A stretch of 64,000 nucleotides of DNA. Source: Lachnospiraceae bacterium (GTDB taxonomy: Bacteria > Bacillota > Clostridia > Lachnospirales > Lachnospiraceae). Both the position numbers and the translations under genes were made by a program. Below are positions 42,836-51,382 of the stretch, in pieces. Every line of letters starts with the position of its first letter. Position 1 is the first letter of the stretch. The stretch covers positions 1-64,000 of the forward strand of contig JAFQOW010000041.1 of assembly GCA_017412055.1 (NCBI GenBank), given 5' to 3'. Below the pieces are notes generated by a model. The model saw only the letters and a program-made list of their open reading frames with translations. It searched no databases and had not been told where the DNA came from.

Positions 42836-43423
42836 TTAGTTATCTGATACGTCTTTAATTACTTTTGCCATTTCATCATCATACGGTATTTGACGTATGA
42901 TATATCCGATACCCTTTTCATCAGGGTAAGAAACCATAACTTTAGTACCAATGGGGAGTGTAACATAATTTCCCTTTGGACCATTAGTAAAAGTATTAAC
43001 TTCTGCGCCTTCAACCTGTTGAGGGTAATAGGTCTGTAACCAATTAGCGGCTGGACGAGTATGAGGTGACTGAAGAAACTCACCATCTCCGGGTGTAGAA
43101 TATCTTACTGCAACTTTGCTAGCATCCATATTCTTTACATCCTTTACAGTTGTTTCATCAATAGAAGGTACATTATCTTCTAATGTAACATAACCATTTG
43201 TATCATCAAAATTATATGAACCACCTGAATTCATCTCTGAGCTAAGGTAACATTTTTCTGCATTAGCACGCATATAAGCAAGGTCTACTAGTGTTAAGTT
43301 ACCTGCATTACTGCCAAAGCCGCGATTAGAACCATAAGTCCCATAACCACCTTTGGCTGGAATCCAAACACTTATAGGGTTGGTTTCCTCTTTTCCAACT
43401 ACATAACCTATATAAGATTTCAT
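42836..43423 (-). CDS. baseplate spike, OB-fold part (gp5 N-terminal-like)
   Basis: This is a 195-residue protein. It starts with a strand typical of OB domains of gp5/VgrG (SYIGYVVGKEETNPISVWIP) and ends LPIGTKVMVSYPDEKGIGYI. Between them is an insertion of Gly/Asn/Tyr-rich sequence. It would dock on the hub and hold the beta-helix. It overlaps the upstream gene by 4 nt. Confidence 0.6.
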   Translation of the reverse strand: MKSYIGYVVGKEETNPISVWIPAKGGYGTYGSNRGFGSNAGNLTLVDLAYMRANAEKCYLSSEMNSGGSYNFDDTNGYVTLEDNVPSIDETTVKDVKNMDASKVAVRYSTPGDGEFLQSPHTRPAANWLQTYYPQQVEGAEVNTFTNGPKGNYVTLPIGTKVMVSYPDEKGIGYIIRQIPYDDEMAKVIKDVSDN

Positions 43424-44136
43424 ATTAAATTATCAATACCGTTAATTTGTTTAGCAGCCTTTTCCATCATAAATTTTTCACGCTCCAAATAACTGCTAAG
43501 ACTATTTACATCAGTTAATTCTGAGGCTATTGCAGAATTTAATTTGTCACCAGCTTCTGTAATTTTACCAGAAATTTTCTGCTCAAATGATTGTAGCTTA
43601 TTTCCTAAGAATTTATTAAGCATACAAGCAGCCATAGTTGCAAACATATATTGACAGTCTTCTTCAGACATAAATGCATCAAAATCCAATTCACCTATTT
43701 TGATAGCATCATCAAACATATTTTCAATTGCTTCTACTACATCTAAAATAGAACCTAAGAAGCCTAATGCGTTATTGACTAAACCACTAATGGAACCAGA
43801 GATCTGGCTTAGAGCTTGAGTTATCTGGCCCTTTACTTGAGCAGCCAATCTATCAGCAATATCAGTAGCTGCAGCTAATAAATTATTTGCAACATTATCT
43901 AATACTCCTAATAACATACCAGGGTTAGCTAATATTAATCCTGCACAATAAGCCATTTTACCAACTTGAATTAAGTTTTGAGCAGAATCAGTAACAGAAG
44001 TCACTAATTGACCTAATGATTGAACATTATCAGTTTCAACACCCTTTGTAATACTAAAATTAGGTATTTTAATATCAAAAAAGCCTTTTCCTTGACCTGT
44101 AATAGCATTAGTTAAAGCTGAAAATATAGCTGACAT
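43420..44136 (-). CDS. hypothetical spike/hub-region protein
   Basis: This is a 238-residue, Ala/Leu-rich protein with a hydrophobic stretch near residues 55-85 (MAYCAGLILANPGMLLGVLD) and long amphipathic helices. First gene of the minus-strand spike operon (44136-41017), led by a TAAATA box. No family was recognised. Confidence 0.55.
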   Translation of the reverse strand: MSAIFSALTNAITGQGKGFFDIKIPNFSITKGVETDNVQSLGQLVTSVTDSAQNLIQVGKMAYCAGLILANPGMLLGVLDNVANNLLAAATDIADRLAAQVKGQITQALSQISGSISGLVNNALGFLGSILDVVEAIENMFDDAIKIGELDFDAFMSEEDCQYMFATMAACMLNKFLGNKLQSFEQKISGKITEAGDKLNSAIASELTDVNSLSSYLEREKFMMEKAAKQINGIDNLI

Positions 44137-44148
44137 TATTATTATTTA
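44137..44148 (-). promoter_or_regulatory. late promoter-like TAAATA box (spike operon)
   Basis: TAAATA (44143-44148), 12 nt from the ATG at 44136; divergent with the box at 44158. Confidence 0.55.
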
Positions 44149-44157
44149 AAGGGCTTA

Positions 44158-44169
44158 TAAATAATTCAT
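44158..44169 (+). promoter_or_regulatory. late promoter-like TATAAATA box (best T4 match)
   Basis: The sequence reads TTATAAATA, containing the exact T4 late consensus TATAAATA (44156-44163), with TAAATA 12 nt from the ATG at 44170. Confidence 0.65.
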
Positions 44170-45813
44170 ATGCCAGATGGAATTCCTTTTAGTATTGGTT
44201 TAGAAGCCTTACCAGCAGATGCATTACATCAACCAACAGCAATGGCTGGTGGCGGAGTAGGTGGTATGGGTGGAGGTTTTGGAGATATGGGAATGATGGG
44301 TGGAGCTTCATTTATGGGCGGCACAATTGGTTTAGGCGCAGTTCAGACTGATGGTGATTTTATTACTGACCAAAGTTTAAAACAAGCTTATATTCCAATG
44401 ACCGTTTTCCAATCCTTTCCTGTTAAACTTCCAGACGGAACTTATACAATGGTTTCTGACCAAACGAGTACAGCTGACGGTGCCGGTACTAACTTAGGTG
44501 GTTTAGCCGTTAGTCTTAATGGTGGTATTGCCGGGTGTCCTGATGGCTTTAATGAAAGCATTCTTAATGGTATGAAAGATAAAGTACCCAATTTTAAAGT
44601 AGGTGCATCATGCTCAACAAAATTTGGTACTCAATATCTTAAGTATTTCTATCCTGATGTTCAGTGGGGTGAAAAAGATTTTGGAAAACTTAAAAGTCGT
44701 CTTTTATTATGTGCTGAAGTAGTATGTCCTATTTCTTCCACTGAAGGTAAACCGATTCGTATTAAAATGTGCGATGAAGGTCCATGCCATAAAAATGCAA
44801 TTGACGTCATGGGTGCATTCTGCATGTTGAGCAACTATGCTGATATTTTTAAGGTATATGGTAAGATTAATGGTAAGAATGAAAATATAGATAATACCAC
44901 ATATCAATTTCCATATAAAGATGCAGGTTATGACTACGTAAAAGGTGAAATTCCAGGGTATGGTCCAGAAGGAATGCTCCAACTTAAACAAAATGTAAAA
45001 GTAACAACCGCATTCTCACGTTATGGTGGTTCTACTAAAGGTGGTGAAACTAATAGTATTGGTCACGCTATGACTCGTGTTCGTTTCTTTGTTGACCCCA
45101 GCCAAAAAGCTGATGCTGAAAAATTATTAGGTCACGCTATTCCAGATGAATTTTGTAAAACAAATTATGATGGTGAAGTAGTTCAAATTGGTGGAGGTAT
45201 GTCAATGGCCGGTATGGTTAATGTTGATAACTCATCTTTGGCTGGTATGATTATGAATGCTGGTCTTCGAGTTGGTCAATATTGTTCCTCACATGGTTTC
45301 AAATACTCATGGGATGGACGTACTTTATCAAATGCTCCTGCCGGTAGTGGAATGAAAATCGTTGCTAAATCTAGTACAGACTGTTCAGCTGGTGTATGGT
45401 GGATTTTAGGTGAAGCCGGTTTATTGAAGAATCCTACCGGATGGCCGCCCAATACAGTATTCTTTAGAAAGAACTTCCAAAGTAGTTTTGTTGATGGAGT
45501 CGGTCTAGTTGAGGTGGATATATCTCAGTTACAACCGGGAGATATTGTATTATGGGACCGTGGTAAATCTCAAGGAAATCATATTGCAATTTATGCTGCT
45601 CCTGGTAAGTGCTTTGACTTCGGTTCAACTAAACGTATTAGTTCAATGCAGCCAGTTAATAAAGGTCTTAATGACCCAAGTGCTGTTGCCGGACGTAAGT
45701 TCTGGCGAGTAGTTCCAGCTGGTACTGCACAAGGTGCCGTTAACTCTGAGCATAGAAGCGGAGTAACATCATCAGGCTCATTAAGTCAGGCAGATATGGC
45801 AGCAATGAACTAA
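44170..45813 (+). CDS. tail-associated cell-wall peptidase, NlpC/P60-like
   Basis: This is a 547-residue protein. Residues 20-60 are Gly/Met-rich (AGGGVGGMGGGFGDMGMMGG). The C-terminal part, residues about 400-510, has NlpC/P60 features: catalytic-type Cys in STDCSAGVWW (near 402), the LQPGDIVLWDRG strand and His in GNHIAIYAAPG (near 469). It would cut peptidoglycan cross-links during infection, taking over the role of T4 gp5's lysozyme domain. The middle has several Cys (KMCDEGPCHK). It is convergent with the next gene, and the two stops share 4 nt. Confidence 0.7.
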   Translation: MPDGIPFSIGLEALPADALHQPTAMAGGGVGGMGGGFGDMGMMGGASFMGGTIGLGAVQTDGDFITDQSLKQAYIPMTVFQSFPVKLPDGTYTMVSDQTSTADGAGTNLGGLAVSLNGGIAGCPDGFNESILNGMKDKVPNFKVGASCSTKFGTQYLKYFYPDVQWGEKDFGKLKSRLLLCAEVVCPISSTEGKPIRIKMCDEGPCHKNAIDVMGAFCMLSNYADIFKVYGKINGKNENIDNTTYQFPYKDAGYDYVKGEIPGYGPEGMLQLKQNVKVTTAFSRYGGSTKGGETNSIGHAMTRVRFFVDPSQKADAEKLLGHAIPDEFCKTNYDGEVVQIGGGMSMAGMVNVDNSSLAGMIMNAGLRVGQYCSSHGFKYSWDGRTLSNAPAGSGMKIVAKSSTDCSAGVWWILGEAGLLKNPTGWPPNTVFFRKNFQSSFVDGVGLVEVDISQLQPGDIVLWDRGKSQGNHIAIYAAPGKCFDFGSTKRISSMQPVNKGLNDPSAVAGRKFWRVVPAGTAQGAVNSEHRSGVTSSGSLSQADMAAMN

Positions 45814-46829
45814 GTTTTATCAGATGCTTCTTCGTTAGTATCAGCTTTAATAAGTGTTTTACCTTGACCGCCTACAGTTGTTGTAGGCTGTTTTGGTTTT
45901 AATGCACCATCATTTTGAGGAGTATAACTATTTGTAGGTGTACCATCAGGAGTTTTCTTACTAACATTATTGGTAAATGGACCCTTTGTATTTTTAGAAG
46001 GGTCATATACTCTTAATCGACGCATATTTTCCCATATACGTGCGCAATCACCTAAATTACTAACAATATTAACTTTAACGGCAGAAGATATATCTTTTGC
46101 CTTTTCTTCAGCTTTAGAGTCTCCAACAGTAGCTGTTTCTTTTTCTAATCCAGCTGATTTTAATTTCTTAGAAAACTCATCAAATGAAGCTGACATATTA
46201 CCTAACATAGTACGATAAGCTTTTTCTACATCAGGAATTAATTTTGAAATTACATGTTGACGAATATTACCCCATGTGGTAGTAGATTCATCTTTTTCCT
46301 TCTCTTTTCCATTTTCATCTTTTTCAGGAGGAGAAGTAATACGCGAAAATACATTACTTAATGTATTAAAATTTCTATCATCACCTAATAAACCGATAGA
46401 AGCTGAAAATGGTCCAAGATACTCACATGGGTTCTGGAGACAGTTCATGGAATCATCTTTAGCAGAATCAGTCGTCTGCTTATTATATTTTTCAATACGT
46501 AATTCATCAACTACTGTAATATCACTAAACTCATACTTATAGATTTCCATATATACTGGACTATGCATGATCTTTTCTCTAAAGTACATAATAGTATCAG
46601 TATCTAGTTCAGGACCATTTGCTAAAAAGAAACCTACAAATTCCTTCTTTGCAGCATAATCACCATATTGTGCAGCTCTATATAAAAGAGCAAGTTCCAT
46701 ATTATCTTTAATATGAGGGTCTTCTAAAAGTACGCAAAGTCGTGGGTCATTTTGTAATTCTTCTCGAGTTTTACAGGATGCCACATAATTTAAAAATTCA
46801 GGACTATTAGATGAATATACAAAACTCAT
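45810..46829 (-). CDS. hypothetical protein, portal operon
   Basis: This is a 339-residue protein (MSFVYSSNSPEFLNYVASCK...). The N-terminal 130 residues are helical, the C-terminus is Lys/Thr/Pro-rich and likely disordered. No family was recognised. It ends with TAG, one of only two TAG stops I found. Fourth gene of the gp15-portal operon (50304-45810). Confidence 0.55.
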   Translation of the reverse strand: MSFVYSSNSPEFLNYVASCKTREELQNDPRLCVLLEDPHIKDNMELALLYRAAQYGDYAAKKEFVGFFLANGPELDTDTIMYFREKIMHSPVYMEIYKYEFSDITVVDELRIEKYNKQTTDSAKDDSMNCLQNPCEYLGPFSASIGLLGDDRNFNTLSNVFSRITSPPEKDENGKEKEKDESTTTWGNIRQHVISKLIPDVEKAYRTMLGNMSASFDEFSKKLKSAGLEKETATVGDSKAEEKAKDISSAVKVNIVSNLGDCARIWENMRRLRVYDPSKNTKGPFTNNVSKKTPDGTPTNSYTPQNDGALKPKQPTTTVGGQGKTLIKADTNEEASDKT

Positions 46830-47284
46830 AATACATCAGCTTCTATAACGTCAACCCTTTTAGCATCTTCCAAAAGTCTTGACATAATTTCTTCACGTGA
46901 TAACAATACTTTAGTTTGGTTATTTTCAGTATTCATTTGTTGGTCAGCAGCAATACGCATTTTCGTAAGCTCCATATTTTGTTTATGCTTTTCTTTATTA
47001 AGATGAAGCTTACTAAGTGCATCAATCAATCCAGTTTGTGCTTTAACAAAACTAGCTGCGGCCTCAACTAATTCAGCATCTTGAGGAGACGATTGCACCA
47101 TATCTAAAATACTTTCTAAAGCGCCTTTAGCAGAATCCATTATATCATTAGTTTCAGATATAATCTTTTCTTCTAATTGATTAGCATTAGGTAAAGCAAG
47201 CTCATTTTTAACTGCTTTAGTTTGCTTTACAATTTCAGAAGGTGTAATACCTAAAAGAGCATTAATGTCGTCAGTAGTACTCAT
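46826..47284 (-). CDS. hypothetical coiled-coil protein next to portal
   Basis: This is a 152-residue helical protein (MSTTDDINALLGITPSEIVK...) with heptad-like repeats (IDALSKLHLNKEKHKQNMEL). It overlaps the next gene by 4 nt (ATGA). Placed directly after the portal, it could be a core/scaffold or small packaging factor, but no family was recognised. Confidence 0.5.
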   Translation of the reverse strand: MSTTDDINALLGITPSEIVKQTKAVKNELALPNANQLEEKIISETNDIMDSAKGALESILDMVQSSPQDAELVEAAASFVKAQTGLIDALSKLHLNKEKHKQNMELTKMRIAADQQMNTENNQTKVLLSREEIMSRLLEDAKRVDVIEADVL

Positions 47285-47287
47285 ATA

Positions 47288-49099
47288 TTAAAGTGCTTCC
47301 ATATCTCCACCGGGATTAGAGTCAATGGCTTCCACTGCTCCATCAGCAGCTGCGTCCATTTCGCCGCCCATATCCATGCCACCTCTGAGGTCACCGCCTC
47401 CACCAAGGTCCATTCCACCGCCCATATCCATTCCACCACCTGCATCGCCTCCACCGTCAGCACCGACACCAGCCTGCTGCATAAGTGTTACGGTCTTCCA
47501 GTTAGGTCCAGCATTAGTAATCTGGGCAATTTCATATTCATGAGCAGCTTCGAGTTTACGCATACGATACTGTTCCAAAATTTCATTATCAGTAAGACCC
47601 ATGACATTCTTAAGGGTCCAAGTTTTAGAAATTACATCAATACCTGCAATCTTAGAGTAAGCATCACCTGCAATCTGGATACCCTGAAGCTTACGCATAT
47701 AGAAATAGTTTGTAGGTGGAACAAACTCAAGCTCAAACATATGCTCCTTAAGTTTCATATGCTGATAAAGACCAGTAAACTTAAGGTGAGAAATAAATGC
47801 TTGTTTAAAAGCTTCTGCGAATTTACGCTGAATAGAGATAATAAATTCGGCAAAACGAATTTCTTCACGAAGAAGAGTAGAAGAATCAATAGCGCCCTGT
47901 GACTCAGACTCTAAACGGTTAGTCGGTACACGAAGGGCACGATAAAGAGCTTTAATGAAATAATTAAGGTCATCAAGCTGGCCGAGATTCTGACCACCAG
48001 GAAGCTGTTGAACATCTACACCTTCATAGCCATTACCCTTAGCTACCCAGAAAGAGTCAAGCATAGACTGCGGCTCAAATTTCTGTGTAATATCACCGGT
48101 GTTAAGATCAAATGCCTTAGACTTAAAGTAACGGTCTTTTAAACGTTGAAGGTGTGCTTCTGCTTTAGCTGTAGGAAGATTACCACAATCAACTTTGAAA
48201 ATCAATCGTTCAGGAGCACGAACTAAACGATAGATGATAATTGCATCTTCAAGGTAAGAAAGTTGAATATAACGTTTACGTGCTCTTTCAATATAAGGAA
48301 TAACAAATTCACCAGTTGGGTCCCAGTTATCAGAGTGAACATAAAGTATCTGATTTGCCTGATAAGGTACGTGTTCCATCTTAATAATGTTATTGTTGTT
48401 ATTACCTTCAAATGTTACACTCTTACCAGTAAATGCAGCAATAATATCATTAAACTTATCCTTATAGTGAGCTTCCATCAACTCAGTCTGAAGCTTAAGA
48501 GCACCAACAATACCCTTCTTCTTAGTTGATTCAGCAGCTGTACATACAATCAATTCAAGGAAAAGCTCACCATCAATTAAGTAATCTTCACAATATTTCT
48601 TTCCTCTTTCTTTAAGATTGAACAAGTTAATAAAATAATCAAATTCATCAGAAAGACGTTTAATGTGTTCATTGCTCAAATCTTTATCAAGATACCTGAA
48701 ATTAATGACGCGCTTTTTATGGTCTTCATTAATGAAAGAATTAGAAATCTCTTCAATAGCATCGCCAACTTCCGGATAAGAAGCCATTAAACGATACTCA
48801 TAAATTCGATTAGCCTTAGCAGCATCAAGAGATGCATAAAGTACATTTGCAAATGGATTATACTGTCCACCTACACCAGTTGCAACTGATGCGGTATTGT
48901 CCATATGAACAAGGCCATGAGAAACTGAATTATTAACTAACGCTTCTCTACGGCGGATACCAGTATTTTCAAAGTCTTCCCACTTAGGGTTAGAAAGAGT
49001 GGCGATACCATTACGCATAATATCACCGATATAATTTGTATTCTTTAGGTAATTTCCTAAAGCTCTTGAAAGATTTGTCTTAAATTGATTAGTCTTCAT
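47288..49099 (-). CDS. portal protein, gp20-like
   Basis: This is a 603-residue portal. Recognisable gp20 features include YRLMASYPEVGDAIEEISNS, ILYVHSDNWDPTGEFVIPYI, YLEDAIIIYRLVRAPERLIF and the VPTNRLESESQGAID region. The 12-mer forms the DNA gate at the head vertex. The C-terminal 60 residues are a Gly/Asp/Met repeat (GGGMDMGGGMDLGGGGDL) not found in T4 gp20 (524 residues). It shares one base with the upstream gene's stop. Confidence 0.85.
   Translation of the reverse strand: MKTNQFKTNLSRALGNYLKNTNYIGDIMRNGIATLSNPKWEDFENTGIRRREALVNNSVSHGLVHMDNTASVATGVGGQYNPFANVLYASLDAAKANRIYEYRLMASYPEVGDAIEEISNSFINEDHKKRVINFRYLDKDLSNEHIKRLSDEFDYFINLFNLKERGKKYCEDYLIDGELFLELIVCTAAESTKKKGIVGALKLQTELMEAHYKDKFNDIIAAFTGKSVTFEGNNNNNIIKMEHVPYQANQILYVHSDNWDPTGEFVIPYIERARKRYIQLSYLEDAIIIYRLVRAPERLIFKVDCGNLPTAKAEAHLQRLKDRYFKSKAFDLNTGDITQKFEPQSMLDSFWVAKGNGYEGVDVQQLPGGQNLGQLDDLNYFIKALYRALRVPTNRLESESQGAIDSSTLLREEIRFAEFIISIQRKFAEAFKQAFISHLKFTGLYQHMKLKEHMFELEFVPPTNYFYMRKLQGIQIAGDAYSKIAGIDVISKTWTLKNVMGLTDNEILEQYRMRKLEAAHEYEIAQITNAGPNWKTVTLMQQAGVGADGGGDAGGGMDMGGGMDLGGGGDLRGGMDMGGEMDAAADGAVEAIDSNPGGDMEAL
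47340..47465 (-). repeat. GGMD-type coding repeat in portal C-terminus
   Basis: Short imperfect repeats encode GG(M/D)(M/D/L)(G/D) units. GC-rich compared with the surroundings. Confidence 0.6.
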
Positions 49100-50304
49100 T
49101 AGATCGTATGTAATTTAAAGCCTTTACGCTCACTTATTAAATCATAGTCAATATCATTTACAACTGCTATATCAAAAGGACCAGAAAATTTTAATGTATC
49201 TTTGAAATCAACTATAATTTTATTATCTGTTTGTTTTAGAATATTTAATACGTAACCGGAAACACTGTCATGTTTTTCTTCTAATGTGTTAGGAAATGGG
49301 TGAAGAGAATTATTATATTTTTTAGTATAAGATTCTAATCCTTCGAAAGGTCCACGTTGTTCTGGAATTGCCAATACTTTACAATCTTTAAAATTATAAC
49401 CATTAATAGTGACTTCGCAATCTTTAGTAATAGGTAATGAAGTTGAACGTTCTTTATCCATAACAAAGAATGCCTGTGTATTATTAACAGGATGACTCTT
49501 ATAGACTGATGTAATAGTAGGATGTGCAGTTGCAAACTGTCTAGGATTATTATATCGCATCCATTCCTTAGTTTCCATTACAGTATGAACAAGAGGTCTA
49601 AAAAGTGATATTTCATCATAGATACGAGAAAGAGTATCTTCATTAGGTACTACTGTTGTTCCAATATCAAAAATAATACCATGAGCACATCCATTCATCT
49701 TAGGGAAAAGCCAACCGTCAATAGTGAACCCTAACTTACCTGTAAACTTATCTTCGTCAGATGATTTTGACTCAGTTCTAACATCTAAATTAAGTTCACC
49801 ATCCCACTCAATTTTATTGCGGAGTTCAACCCAGTTTGTATCAATAATCTGAGGTACAAACCATGAATAGGTAACTGCCGGCTGAAATTGTGTAGCTAAT
49901 TTACCATAAATCTGATATAAATCAGTCATATACTTTGTCATTATGGTAACATCTACCTTAATAGATATAGGGGTAGGTCTAGCATAATCACTTATACCAT
50001 AATATGTAGAAACTTGTAAATTTTGATTTTTAGAAGCTTGACGCTCCTTTACAAAAGAAATACCAGATAAACTAATAATAACTACAGGTAACTCATAATT
50101 CTTAGCCTTACTGATAATATCTAACATTACTCGTTGTTTAGTGCCTAAAATATAACCAGGTTTAATAACTTCATCTAATTCTCTTTCTCCTGATTCTTTG
50201 TTTACACTATAGCGCATAACTAAAGCATTATCAATAATAGATATAAATTGTTGAAGTATAGTTTCTATTTCAAAATTATACTCGTATCTGTTTGATTCTA
50301 ACAC
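49099..50304 (-). CDS. tail sheath completion protein, gp15-like
   Basis: This is a 401-residue protein with a GTG start. The N-terminal 160 residues follow the gp15 pattern: FISIIDNALVMRY, an IKPGYILGTKQRVMLDI strand, ELPVVIISLSGISFVKERQA (as in gp15's LPRMSFE segment) and ISIKVDVTIMTKYMTDLYQI, ending in FQPAVTYSWF. Longer than T4 gp15 (272). It would lock the top of the sheath and join tail to head. It leads the portal operon from a TAAATA box 12 nt upstream. Confidence 0.6.
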   Translation of the reverse strand: MLESNRYEYNFEIETILQQFISIIDNALVMRYSVNKESGERELDEVIKPGYILGTKQRVMLDIISKAKNYELPVVIISLSGISFVKERQASKNQNLQVSTYYGISDYARPTPISIKVDVTIMTKYMTDLYQIYGKLATQFQPAVTYSWFVPQIIDTNWVELRNKIEWDGELNLDVRTESKSSDEDKFTGKLGFTIDGWLFPKMNGCAHGIIFDIGTTVVPNEDTLSRIYDEISLFRPLVHTVMETKEWMRYNNPRQFATAHPTITSVYKSHPVNNTQAFFVMDKERSTSLPITKDCEVTINGYNFKDCKVLAIPEQRGPFEGLESYTKKYNNSLHPFPNTLEEKHDSVSGYVLNILKQTDNKIIVDFKDTLKFSGPFDIAVVNDIDYDLISERKGFKLHTI

Positions 50305-50316
50305 ATTCTTTATTTA
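50305..50316 (-). promoter_or_regulatory. late promoter-like TAAATA box (portal operon)
   Basis: TAAATA (50311-50316), 12 nt from the GTG at 50304; it supports GTG as the start. Only 6 bp from the divergent box. Confidence 0.6.
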
Positions 50317-50322
50317 ATTGCT

Positions 50323-50333
50323 TAAATATAGGC
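50323..50333 (+). promoter_or_regulatory. late promoter-like TAAATA box
   Basis: TAAATA (50323-50328), 11 nt from the ATG at 50334. Confidence 0.5.
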
Positions 50334-50666
50334 ATGGCACAAATTATGAATATTAATGCTGCACCTATCGTAAGTCCTGATGGCGCTTACCTTGTTGCAC
50401 TCAAGGATGGACGCATATCTCGTATCGATGGTAAAGCTCTTAGTCAAGATACCGAGGTTAAAGTTTATGTAGACCAACAGGTTGAAAAACTTACTGCTGA
50501 ATATACTAAAACTATCGCTAAACTTGAAGCTGAAATTATAGAAATTAAATCAGTTATCAATAGCATGTTTAGTGCAGTTCAAAATGGCAGTGCAGTCATT
50601 GAACCAGCAGACGAAACTGAGGTAGAAGAAGCTCCTAAGGCTAAAGGTAAGAAATCTAAGAAGTAA
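50334..50666 (+). CDS. hypothetical coiled-coil virion protein
   Basis: This is a 110-residue protein. The frame opens at 50292, but that part lies in the promoter region, so the ATG at 50334 is used. N-terminal strands (IVSPDGAYLVALKDGRISRI), then a coiled coil (EKLTAEYTKTIAKLEAEIIE) and a basic tail (KAKGKKSKK). No family was recognised. A terminator follows. Confidence 0.6.
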   Translation: MAQIMNINAAPIVSPDGAYLVALKDGRISRIDGKALSQDTEVKVYVDQQVEKLTAEYTKTIAKLEAEIIEIKSVINSMFSAVQNGSAVIEPADETEVEEAPKAKGKKSKK

Positions 50667-50690
50667 TAAAGTTTAATAACTACCCTAGTT

Positions 50691-50726
50691 ACTCCTGGAA
50701 TTAAATATTTCAGGAGTTTTTATTTT
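50691..50726 (+). terminator. intrinsic terminator with TAAAT loop
   Basis: An 11-bp stem (ACTCCTGGAAT at 50691-50701 with ATTTCAGGAGT at 50707-50717, one G-T pair) has the 5-nt loop TAAAT and is followed by TTTTATTTT. The loop contains most of a TAAATA box (50702-50707), 25 nt from the next ATG. Confidence 0.8.
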
Positions 50727-51347
50727 ATGGCAGACGAAAGAGTTATACAATCTACCGAAAGTCCTCTTAATAAAACATTTGCAGATAAGTTTTACTTTAT
50801 TTTCGAGCTTCCAGAAGCTCTTAAAAATTTAAAAACTGACAAATCAATCATTAAGGCAGGGTTAGGAGTCAATAAAAAAGCATTGCAATGGTCTATTATT
50901 AAAGCTGAAGTTCCTAATATTAATATTAAAGCGAATGCTATTAATTATGGCGGTGGTTCATTGCATGTATCAAGTCACACAAAATCTCCATATGACCCGT
51001 TTAAAATTACTTTTAAAATAGATAGCAACTGGCTTAACTATTTTACTGTTTATGAATGGGTGAATTTTATCTATGGTGAAAAAGAAGGGCATTTCGATGA
51101 AGATAATTTAACTAAATCTAAGAACTTTGATTCTTATGCTGTACCAGTTTCGATAGTAGGTATGGATGAATATAATAATCCTAAAATTCAATGGATTTTT
51201 ACTTATGCTTTCCCAACTGATATAAGTGGAATCAACCTTGACTACACATCTACTGAAGAAATTGAATTTACTGTTACTTTTGTCTTTTCCCAGATGTATA
51301 TACGAAACATCTTGTATGATAATATCAAAAACACATCAGGAGTTTAA
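50727..51347 (+). CDS. tail-tube-fold protein
   Basis: This is a 206-residue protein with the strand order of gp19-fold proteins: FADKFYFIFELPEALKNL, VPNINIKANAINYGGGSLHV, DPFKITFKIDSNWLNYFTVY (like the FxxDxxxxNY motif of tube proteins), and EIEFTVTFVFSQMYI at the end. It differs from the main tube gene at 30487 and lies directly before the sheath gene, as gp19 does in T4. It may be a second tube protein or the tail terminator. Confidence 0.6.
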   Translation: MADERVIQSTESPLNKTFADKFYFIFELPEALKNLKTDKSIIKAGLGVNKKALQWSIIKAEVPNINIKANAINYGGGSLHVSSHTKSPYDPFKITFKIDSNWLNYFTVYEWVNFIYGEKEGHFDEDNLTKSKNFDSYAVPVSIVGMDEYNNPKIQWIFTYAFPTDISGINLDYTSTEEIEFTVTFVFSQMYIRNILYDNIKNTSGV

Positions 51348-51369
51348 AAAGCGTTTAGCCAATTTCAAT

Positions 51370-51382
51370 TAAATAATTTTAT
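51370..51382 (+). promoter_or_regulatory. late promoter-like TAAATA box (tail sheath)
   Basis: TAAATA (51370-51375), 13 nt from the ATG at 51383. Confidence 0.55.

Noticed and set aside
47325-47543. Plus-strand Pro/Ser/Ile-rich frame opposite the portal C-terminus
   Set aside because: It is the antisense of the Gly/Asp/Met repeat, with no start context or box.
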